Source of the DNA: an uncultured Planctomycetota bacterium
GTDB lineage: Bacteria > Planctomycetota > UBA1135 > GCA-002686595
Length of the DNA stretch: 12,458 bases
Assembly (NCBI GenBank): GCA_903829565.1
Contig: CAIKQM010000494.1
Coordinates: 1-12,458 of the forward strand
Direction of reading: 5' to 3'
Shown here: one piece after another, positions 6,774 through 12,458 of the stretch
Numbering within the stretch: position 1 is the stretch's first letter
Layout of the letters: each line of letters begins with the position of its first letter
Made by a program: the position numbers and the translations under genes
Notes under the pieces: model-generated
Seen by the model: the letters and a program-made list of their open reading frames with translations, nothing else
Told to the model about the DNA's origin: nothing
Database searches by the model: none

Positions 6774-7425
6774 CTCAACCGAGCCCAGCGGCCTCGGCGG
6801 CGTAGCCATCGTAGGCATTGCCCTCGGCGCCATGCTGCTTGCGGCGCTGGCTGCCTGGCTCTTGGTGTCGCGCGCCGCGCCCATCGATGGAGAGGCGCGC
6901 GTACGCCAGCACTTCGGGGCCGGACCAGAGGGCGTCGCGATGCGCGTGCGTGCTGCGCAGCGTTTGCCGGATGGAGTCGAACTGGTGGCCTTGCAAGATG
7001 CTTCCGCCACAGATGCTGACGAGGTCGCTGTCACGACAGAGGCGGCTGCGGTGGTTGACCGAAGCCGAGTTGACTTAGGGCCTGCGGGACGCGCGCCTCG
7101 CGAAGCCCTCTTGGTCTTCGTGCCCCAGCAGCACTGGGAGCGTGTGCGCAAGGAGCACTTCGAACGCGTGCGTTGGCGCGATCTGGGCGAACTGCCTCCT
7201 TCGGGAGGCACGCAGACCGCGGGCGAAGGCAAGCTCGCATGGCGCGGGTACGACGTGGCATGGGTGCACGAGCGCACATGGGATGCTGCCGGCGGCTTTC
7301 GCGATGCCGTGCGTTTGGATGTCTCGCTTCCGGATCAGCCTGCGTCGTTGCTGCTGACCTGGCCGAAGGGTGCACGCGCCGATGCTGGCGCATGCCTCAA
7401 GTTCTTAGAGAGCTTGACCCCGTAG
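6757..7425 (+). CDS. Membrane-anchored protein of unknown function (second of a tandem pair)
   Basis: This 222-residue unrecognised protein starts at ATG 6757, 17 bp inside the previous gene. A much earlier in-frame ATG at 6508 only adds shadow sequence. It opens MSEASNSTEPSG, similar to its neighbour's MSEANWG. A membrane helix follows at about 14-38 (GVAIVGIALGAMLLAALAAW), then a soluble domain of about 180 residues. The domain shows EALLVFVPQQHWERV, a Gly-rich SGGTQTAGEG turn, an AVRLDVSLPD strand and a final helix ACLKFLESL. These follow the order of elements in the upstream protein. No catalytic residues are apparent. The gene ends in a 21-bp tail-to-tail overlap with glcF, and its last codons contain the hairpin at 7397-7417. 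It closes the plus-strand operon. Confidence 0.72.
   Translation: MSEASNSTEPSGLGGVAIVGIALGAMLLAALAAWLLVSRAAPIDGEARVRQHFGAGPEGVAMRVRAAQRLPDGVELVALQDASATDADEVAVTTEAAAVVDRSRVDLGPAGRAPREALLVFVPQQHWERVRKEHFERVRWRDLGELPPSGGTQTAGEGKLAWRGYDVAWVHERTWDAAGGFRDAVRLDVSLPDQPASLLLTWPKGARADAGACLKFLESLTP
7397..7417. terminator. Hairpin at the convergent gene ends (possible bidirectional terminator)
   Basis: TCAAGTTCT and AGAGCTTGA can pair around a three-base TAG loop. The stem is nine base pairs, with one G-U wobble on plus-strand RNA (A-C mismatch on the other strand). It spans the glcF stop (7405-7407) and lies just before the plus-strand stop (7423-7425). No T-tract follows on either side, so it is not a textbook intrinsic terminator. 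Its placement where the two operons meet is the main argument for a role in ending transcription or stabilising 3' ends. Confidence 0.35.
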
Positions 7426-8715
7426 GCTGTTGTCGATTGCCTCCGCGAGATGCAGCACGCGCACACTTTGTCCAGTACGTTTGACGCCGCTCTCCCACTG
7501 CAGGTGACAGCCTGGATTCGCTGTCAAAAGTACTTGCGCGCCGGTCTCTTGCAGAGCCTCCAGCTTGGGCGCTAGCACCGCCTTCGAGTCCTCCGGCCGG
7601 ACCAAGCTGTAGATTCCCGCCGAACCACAGCACGACTCGGCATCGCGCAACGGCGCATGCGGGGCACCTAGCCAGCTGATCAACAGGCGCGGTTGCGAGC
7701 GGATTCCTTGCCCATGACACAGGTGGCAGGGGTCATCCCAAGTCACCGTAGTGTCGCGGTGACGAGCTGCTTGCGCAGCCAAGGCCGGCTGCAGCACGGA
7801 CCGCGCCGGCTCGCGCACCAGCCACTCTGTCCAGTCGTAGACCCGCCGCGCGAAGGCTGCTGCGCGAGCAGACCAAGCCAAATCATCGGCCAGCAGGTGA
7901 CCGTACTCTTTCATGTGCGAGCCGCAACCCGCTGAGTCGACGATCACAGGCAGCGGTTGTCCGTGCTCGTCCACCAGAGCATCAAATAACGCGATGGTCT
8001 CGCGCGCGAGCTCGCGTGCGCCGGTTAGCTCTCCATTGTGGGCATGCAGCGAGCCACAACACATGTGGCGCAGCGGTACATGCACATCAAAGCCCGCGTA
8101 AGCCAGCGTACGAATGGCCGCGGCATTGACCCGCGCGAACAGCTCGGTCATGACGCAGCCTTCGAGGAAGGCTACGGCGCCCACGCGCGTTCCCGTTGCG
8201 CGCGTCAGCGCAGCCGGCCGTTGCCGGTCACGGGCCGGAGGAAGGCTGGGCGCATCAACGAGCATCTGTCCATGCGTACCCAGCAGTTTGGCCGTCCACG
8301 CGGTTGCACCCGACACTTGAGCCAGACGCCCCAGCGCCGTGAAGGCACGCAACGCCGTGCGCGAGCGCAACAGTACGCCGAATCCCAGCTCGCGAGCCAC
8401 GCGAGCAAAGCCGGTGCGTGGCATTGCACGCTCGGCTCCATCACGCGCTCCTTCCATCAACTGTCCGAACTTCACACCCGAGGGGCAGACGCTTTCGCAA
8501 TGTCTGCACAGGAGGCAGAAGTCGAACTCCTCCTTCATGCGGGCATCAGGCTCCAGCGCGCCTTCGGCTACGCTGCGCATCAGATGGATGCGCCCGCGCG
8601 GACTCGAAGGCTCAGCACCGCTCAGTCGGTAGGTGGGGCATGAGTTCAGGCACAGCCCGCAATGCACGCAATCGAGACTCTTCGCGTAGTCAATGCGATC
8701 CTTGAGTTCATTCAT
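7405..8715 (-). CDS. glcF: Glycolate oxidase iron-sulfur subunit GlcF
   Basis: This 436-residue protein is the electron-transfer subunit of the three-part glycolate oxidase, passing electrons from the flavin subunits towards the respiratory chain. Two 4Fe-4S ferredoxin motifs are complete: C16-x2-C19-x2-C22-x3-C26-P and C67-x2-C70-x2-C73-x3-C77-P. Two cysteine-rich CCG domains follow, with CCGSLHAH near residue 220 and CCGSAG near residue 360, as in GlcF and the related LutA/GlpC/HdrB families. ATG 8715 overlaps the glcE stop as ATGA, and a GGAG lies nine bases upstream (8725-8728). It is last in the minus-strand operon and overlaps the opposing gene by 21 bp. D-lactate or another 2-hydroxyacid is a possible alternative substrate, since the Fe-S subunit does not set specificity. 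Confidence 0.9.
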   Translation of the reverse strand: MNELKDRIDYAKSLDCVHCGLCLNSCPTYRLSGAEPSSPRGRIHLMRSVAEGALEPDARMKEEFDFCLLCRHCESVCPSGVKFGQLMEGARDGAERAMPRTGFARVARELGFGVLLRSRTALRAFTALGRLAQVSGATAWTAKLLGTHGQMLVDAPSLPPARDRQRPAALTRATGTRVGAVAFLEGCVMTELFARVNAAAIRTLAYAGFDVHVPLRHMCCGSLHAHNGELTGARELARETIALFDALVDEHGQPLPVIVDSAGCGSHMKEYGHLLADDLAWSARAAAFARRVYDWTEWLVREPARSVLQPALAAQAARHRDTTVTWDDPCHLCHGQGIRSQPRLLISWLGAPHAPLRDAESCCGSAGIYSLVRPEDSKAVLAPKLEALQETGAQVLLTANPGCHLQWESGVKRTGQSVRVLHLAEAIDNSLRGQAL

Positions 8716-9848
8716 GACGCAGGACTCCGCGCTAGCACGCCGTGAGGATCCAGGGCCCGCCGGAGGCGGAGTTCGAGTTGTGCTTGCACGCTGCCAGCAG
8801 CCACAGAGTGCGGCTGCACAGGCTTCTGCGGATGCAGGCTATCGCGGAGCACAATCCTTGCCAGCCCGTGGTCGACGAGGCGCACATCCGCTCGGGACTT
8901 GAGTAGTTGCTCCACTTGTGTCGCACATTCCGTGCGCAAACAGCCCAGTTCCAGACAGCCTTCTCCTGCGGCCTCGCTAGCCCGCGTGTCTTTCCAAGCA
9001 GCTGCAAGCGGACCGCCATCCCACGTGTCCACTCCACTTGACTGCATCTGGGGCACGGCACGCAGCGCTTCCTGCTCCATGACAGCGCATGTTTCCGCGC
9101 GTCCCGAGTACCAAGCAACCAAGGTCCATCCATCTGGCATGCGTGTGCTCCGCACGCAGTCGAACTCGACCGAAGTGGAGAGCAGAGCTTGTGCGGCCGC
9201 ATCCACAGCAGTCCACGACGAGCTGTTCCAACTCAGCCGGAAGGCCGCGCGCGGCAGTGGCACCAAGCGCAACGATGCTTCGACGACGACACCTAGCTCG
9301 CCGCGTGCACCGGTGGCCGCACGGTGCACGTCATAGCCGGTGACATTCTTCACAAGACGCGAGCCGCTGCGCACGACCGAGCCATTGGGCAAGGCCAAGC
9401 GCACTCCAAGCACATGATGGCGCAGCGGTCCGCGTCGCAACCGTTCGAGGCCACTGATCCCAGCGGAGATCATGCCGCCTACCGTGGTGTGCTGCGGGTT
9501 GGGTACTTGGGGAAGGACTCTCCAGCCTGCCGGCTCGGCAATGGCTTCCAGCTCCGCGAGGGGAGTGCCAGCGCGTGCCGTCACCGTGCCTTCATGCGGA
9601 TGCCAATCGACTAGCCCACGCAACGCCTCGAGGGAGATCCAAGCATCGACAGGCGCTTCGTTGGCACGTGCTGGTCGCGGTGTGCGCAAGCCAGAGATGG
9701 CTCGCATCGTGAGCCCATGCTGCTGGCCGAGCAACAAGCAATCGGCCACAGCCTGCTCGGTTGTAGGCCGCAACACGGGAGCGTCCCACGCTACTTCGCC
9801 TACAGCTTGCCCCAAGATGCGAGCCCAATCGAGATCACGCGTAGTCAC
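8712..9848 (-). CDS. glcE: Glycolate oxidase FAD-binding subunit GlcE
   Basis: This 378-residue FAD-linked subunit is the short partner of GlcD. Residues about 20-215 form the PCMH-type FAD-binding domain. Its second nucleotide loop is well kept (TTVGGMISAG, then SRLVKNVTGYDVHR and GELGVVVEASLRL). The C-terminus has LRRALDPHGVL, as in the family. The open frame runs upstream to 9953, but that would overlap glcD by 109 bp. GTG 9848 overlaps the glcD stop as GTGA and has AAGGAG (9860-9865 on the complement) 11 bases upstream, so I chose it. The first FAD diphosphate loop, normally R-GGG-T-K, reads SGLRTPRPAR (52-61) and is degenerate. The protein is otherwise intact. Its position between glcD and glcF matches the E. 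coli gene order. Confidence 0.87.
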   Translation of the reverse strand: MTTRDLDWARILGQAVGEVAWDAPVLRPTTEQAVADCLLLGQQHGLTMRAISGLRTPRPARANEAPVDAWISLEALRGLVDWHPHEGTVTARAGTPLAELEAIAEPAGWRVLPQVPNPQHTTVGGMISAGISGLERLRRGPLRHHVLGVRLALPNGSVVRSGSRLVKNVTGYDVHRAATGARGELGVVVEASLRLVPLPRAAFRLSWNSSSWTAVDAAAQALLSTSVEFDCVRSTRMPDGWTLVAWYSGRAETCAVMEQEALRAVPQMQSSGVDTWDGGPLAAAWKDTRASEAAGEGCLELGCLRTECATQVEQLLKSRADVRLVDHGLARIVLRDSLHPQKPVQPHSVAAGSVQAQLELRLRRALDPHGVLARSPAS

Positions 9849-11275
9849 GAGCGCGTCTGCTCCTTGGTGCGTGTTTCCATGCAGGCCCGCAACGGCAGGG
9901 TTTTGCCTGGATTCAAACGCACCATGGGATCCCAGGCTTCGCGCACGCGGCACTGGGCCGCTAGGTCGTCACGCGTGAACAACCATTCCATACCACTGAG
10001 CTTCTCAAGGCCTACACCGTGCTCGCCGGTGAGAGAGCCACCAGCAGCGATGCAGACCTTCATGATCTCGTCGCCAGCTTCGAGCACACGGCGCAACTCA
10101 TCGGGATTGCGGCGGTCGTAGCTGATGTTGGGGTGCAGGTTGCCATCACCAGCATGAAACACATTGGCGACCTTCAAGTGACGCTCGCGACAAATCTCCG
10201 TGACTGCGCGCACCAACTCGCGCAAGCGATGGCGCGGCACCACAGCATCGGAGACATACAGATCAGGAGCCACGCGGCCCATGGCACCGTAGGCGCCTTT
10301 GCGGCCGGCCCACAGCTTGGTCCGCTGTGCGGCATCACGCGCGCGCCGCACATCCACGGCTCCATGCTGGCGTGCAATGCGCTCGACATCATCCATCGTC
10401 GCGCGCACCTCCACATCACAGCCTTCAGCTTCCACCAACAGCACGGCTTCCGCATCTTTGGGATAGCCGGCTGCCAGCACAGAGTTCTCCACGGCTTCGA
10501 TGGTGAGCTTGTCGAGAATCTCAATGGCCGAAGGCTCCACCCGCTCGGCAATCATCTGCGACACAGCATCGCAGGCCGCGTCCAGATCGAGGTGGATCGC
10601 CAGCGCGGTTTCGACCACTTCAGGCGCGGGCGTGAGGGCGATCGTCGCTTCCGTCGCGATCCCAAAAGTACCTTCACTGCCCACGAAAAGGCCGACTAGA
10701 TCAAGGCCTTGAGGCTCTAGCAGCGGACGCGACAGGTCCAACACCTCACCTTCGGCCGTCACCACCACCAGTCCAAGAATGTGCCGCGAAGTGGTCCCGT
10801 GCTTGAAGCAGTGCGGACCACCTGAGTTCTCAGCAACATTGCCGCCGATGGTGCAGGCTTTTTGGCTGGACGGATCGGGTGCGTAGTAGAGGCCATGCGC
10901 TTCGCACGCATGTGTCAGATCCACATTGACCACACCGGTCTGCACACGCGCAAAGCGATTGCGTGCATCGATCTCCAGCACATCACGCATGCGCGCTGTG
11001 CCCACGAGCACTCCGCCGCTCACAGGTGTCGCACCGCCAGACAGTCCCGTGCCCGCTCCGCGTGCAACGACCGGCACTCCAGCCCGGGCCAACAGCTTCA
11101 TGGCAGCTGCGCACTCACGCGTGGTCCGCGGCAGGATCACAAGATCCGGCACATGCCGCATAAAGGCGAGGCCATCGCACTCGTACGGCACGCGTGCAGT
11201 GACCTCATCGAGCACGCCCCGGGGGCCGAGGATCGCTCGCAGGTCATCCGCTAGTTGGCGCAATGCAGCTGTCAT
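9845..11275 (-). CDS. glcD: Glycolate oxidase FAD-linked catalytic subunit GlcD
   Basis: This 476-residue flavoprotein probably oxidises glycolate to glyoxylate together with GlcE and GlcF. The FAD-binding PCMH domain carries an intact diphosphate loop, RGAGTGLSGGA (72-82), and a second loop CTIGGNVAENSGG. The C-terminal cap and substrate domain has VFHAGDGNLHPNISYD and SLTGEHGVG (GEHGVG 417-422), where family members place catalytic and metal-binding histidines. It ends with RLNPGKTLP. Length is close to typical GlcD. ATG 11273-11275 lies seven bases after the permease stop with no obvious Shine-Dalgarno, so translation may depend on coupling. D-lactate dehydrogenases share this fold, but the adjacent glcE and glcF make glycolate the best guess. 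No glcC-type regulator, glcG or malate synthase gene is in the window. Confidence 0.92.
   Translation of the reverse strand: MTAALRQLADDLRAILGPRGVLDEVTARVPYECDGLAFMRHVPDLVILPRTTRECAAAMKLLARAGVPVVARGAGTGLSGGATPVSGGVLVGTARMRDVLEIDARNRFARVQTGVVNVDLTHACEAHGLYYAPDPSSQKACTIGGNVAENSGGPHCFKHGTTSRHILGLVVVTAEGEVLDLSRPLLEPQGLDLVGLFVGSEGTFGIATEATIALTPAPEVVETALAIHLDLDAACDAVSQMIAERVEPSAIEILDKLTIEAVENSVLAAGYPKDAEAVLLVEAEGCDVEVRATMDDVERIARQHGAVDVRRARDAAQRTKLWAGRKGAYGAMGRVAPDLYVSDAVVPRHRLRELVRAVTEICRERHLKVANVFHAGDGNLHPNISYDRRNPDELRRVLEAGDEIMKVCIAAGGSLTGEHGVGLEKLSGMEWLFTRDDLAAQCRVREAWDPMVRLNPGKTLPLRACMETRTKEQTRS
9860..9865 (-). promoter_or_regulatory. Shine-Dalgarno AAGGAG deciding the glcE start
   Basis: On the minus strand AAGGAG lies inside the end of glcD, 11 bases before the GTG at 9848-9846. 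It supports that GTG over any start further upstream. Confidence 0.55.
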
Positions 11276-11282
11276 GCGTGCT

Positions 11283-12458
11283 TTACAGGTCGGTGCGTTG
11301 TACGCGCCAAACGGCCGCGGCGAGCAGCGTCAAACTGAAGAGCAGCGTGGTCAGGATCGACACAAAGGCATTGAAGGGCATGGGGGCCGTCCAACCAAAG
11401 CGTTTGGCGTACCACGTGCTGGGATCTACGCGGCCTACCGCAGCGTTGTCGAAGGTGATCCCACCCAAGAAGCTCTTCAGCCGCCGTTCCGCTTCGGCTT
11501 CGTCGATCCATTCGGGCTGCAGCGACACATCGACTTCGTAGAGCCAGTCGCCTTCACTCAGGAAGGCGCGATCGCGTGTCCACCCTTGTGCGCCAGGTTC
11601 GCTCCATGAGATGAGCTCAAAGCTCATGCTGCTCACCTGCACGGACTCGCGGCGCGTCGCGGAACCTTGAGCCTCTTGCGCCTCGTCGGCGGCTTGGCGT
11701 GTCGTGAGTCGCTTGACACGCTCACGGCCGTTCTTGGCGACCTCGCGCGAGAGGACTCGCGTGCGACGCTTCAACTCGATGCGCGCCACGACTTGACCGC
11801 CATCTGCCACACCAGTCCACACAGCTGCCTGCGCCGCAAGATCATCCACGCTGCGTTCGAGCTTCGTACCTTCGTAGTCACGCGCCACCAACATCTCTGT
11901 GGGCTTATCGCGCAGGACATGATCCGGTCCGATGACCACGGTGCGCAGTTTCTCGGCCAAAATGTCCGCATCCGAAGTCTTCGGCAGCACCCAATGCAGG
12001 CCATCGAGGATCGTGCCCAGAGTGCTGACGAGAGGCGAGCGCTCGCTGACACTGTCTTCTTCGCGCGTCGCTTCTTCCATGGCGGTGGCGTACTCCTTGA
12101 ACTGCCATCCGCGGTGGATGCAGCCGTTGAAGACGAAGAAGACCAAGCTCAGCAAGATGGCCGCGATGCTCGAACGAGTGAAGGCCGCGACCATCGTCGA
12201 CAGGCAGTGGATCACGGCGAACATGTAGACCAAGGTCAGCGCGCTCCACAGGAAGCCCGGATCGCTGTGCCCCGAGCGCAACAGGAAGCCCAGGTGCATG
12301 CCGCCTACCAAGAGGAACGCCAAGACGGCCACGAACAGCACGCCTGCGAACCAACGCGACAGCACCAGCGTGGCACGCGACAACGGTCGCGAGAACAGCA
12401 CATCAGCCGCACCCTTCTCCAGCATGCGCGGCACAAAGAAGGCTGTGGCTGCGATGCA
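11283..12458 (-). CDS. ABC-2 type (NosY-like) transporter permease with large soluble insert (partial, 5' end outside window)
   Basis: The frame is open to the window edge, so the N-terminus is missing; 391 residues are visible, numbered here from the first complete codon. The opening AFFVPRMLEKGAADVLFSRPLSR region is typical of NosY-like ABC-2 permeases. Membrane helices lie at about 37-60, 69-93, 97-116 and 362-384. Between the last two is a soluble stretch of about 245 residues, far longer than usual loops in these permeases. It contains a highly charged, probably helical segment (many Arg, Lys, Glu) and ends FLSEGDWLYEVDVSL plus a helix ERRLKSFLGGITF. By topology it probably lies outside the cytoplasm. 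An ATPase partner should be encoded upstream, beyond the window. The stop is seven bases before glcD, so it is probably cotranscribed. The transported substrate is unknown. Confidence 0.8.
   Translation of the reverse strand, partial: CIAATAFFVPRMLEKGAADVLFSRPLSRATLVLSRWFAGVLFVAVLAFLLVGGMHLGFLLRSGHSDPGFLWSALTLVYMFAVIHCLSTMVAAFTRSSIAAILLSLVFFVFNGCIHRGWQFKEYATAMEEATREEDSVSERSPLVSTLGTILDGLHWVLPKTSDADILAEKLRTVVIGPDHVLRDKPTEMLVARDYEGTKLERSVDDLAAQAAVWTGVADGGQVVARIELKRRTRVLSREVAKNGRERVKRLTTRQAADEAQEAQGSATRRESVQVSSMSFELISWSEPGAQGWTRDRAFLSEGDWLYEVDVSLQPEWIDEAEAERRLKSFLGGITFDNAAVGRVDPSTWYAKRFGWTAPMPFNAFVSILTTLLFSLTLLAAAVWRVQRTDL

Noticed and set aside
6399..7277. Minus-strand open frame of 292 codons opposite the two anchored proteins
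   Set aside because: The plus-strand frames have strong ribosome-binding sites, coupled starts and membrane helices. The antisense product is low-complexity Ser, Arg and Ala.
8038..8643. Plus-strand open frame of 201 codons inside glcF
   Set aside because: It is antisense to the conserved Cys motifs of GlcF, and its Arg/Gln-rich product matches nothing recognisable.
9849..9953. Upstream extension of glcE to a start at 9953
   Set aside because: It would overlap glcD by about 109 bp and adds residues unlike any GlcE N-terminus. The GTG at 9848 has the stop overlap and a ribosome-binding site.
10019..10699. Plus-strand open frame of 226 codons inside glcD
   Set aside because: It is the antisense shadow of a highly conserved flavoprotein gene.
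1..12458. CRISPR array, mobile element, tRNA/rRNA, toxin-antitoxin or defence system
   Set aside because: I saw no regular repeats, transposase or integrase motifs, RNA-gene signatures or defence-gene domains. Nearly every base is in a metabolic or envelope gene.

Overview
The window is a G+C-rich (about 60% by eye), almost completely coding stretch of bacterial chromosome. Ten protein genes are visible, two of them cut by the window edges. The only gaps between genes are 48 bp or shorter (2112-2159, 2976-2984, 4029-4045, 11276-11282). I see no RNA genes, insertion sequences, CRISPR arrays or long repeats. Frequent GTG starts, a HEAT-repeat/von Willebrand A fusion protein, small single-span anchored proteins of unknown function and a NosY-like ABC-2 permease would suit Planctomycetota or a similar phylum. 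That placement is inference; there is no marker gene here to fix it.

Plus strand, 1-7425. The C-terminal half of a 5'-nucleotidase-family enzyme overlaps by 4 bp a probably exported HEAT + VWA protein. After 48 bp comes a compact run of six genes. The first three are an enoyl-CoA hydratase, a medium-chain (quinone-oxidoreductase-like) reductase and a 3-hydroxybutyryl-CoA dehydrogenase. The next three are an M42/M20-type metallopeptidase and two small membrane-anchored proteins of unknown function. The genes are joined by short overlaps or gaps, so they probably form one transcript. The first three fit acyl-CoA (beta-oxidation or C4-acyl-CoA) metabolism, but no thiolase or acyl-CoA dehydrogenase is in view.

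Minus strand, 12458-7405. An ABC-2 permease, truncated at the window edge and carrying a large soluble insert before its last membrane helix, is followed 7 bp later by glcD-glcE-glcF. These encode the two flavin subunits and the iron-sulfur subunit of a three-component glycolate (2-hydroxyacid) oxidase. The glc genes are joined by GTGA and ATGA overlaps.

The two operons converge. Their last genes overlap tail to tail by 21 bp (7405-7425), and a 9-bp-stem hairpin sits in or beside that overlap.

The main oddities are: an MDR reductase in which all four structural-zinc cysteine positions are substituted; a GlcE whose first FAD-binding glycine loop looks degenerate; two adjacent anchored proteins that look like diverged duplicates; and the hairpin at the convergent stops. 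I did not find a clearly new multi-gene system such as a defence or mobile element. The best candidates for undescribed biology are the two anchored proteins and the permease insert.
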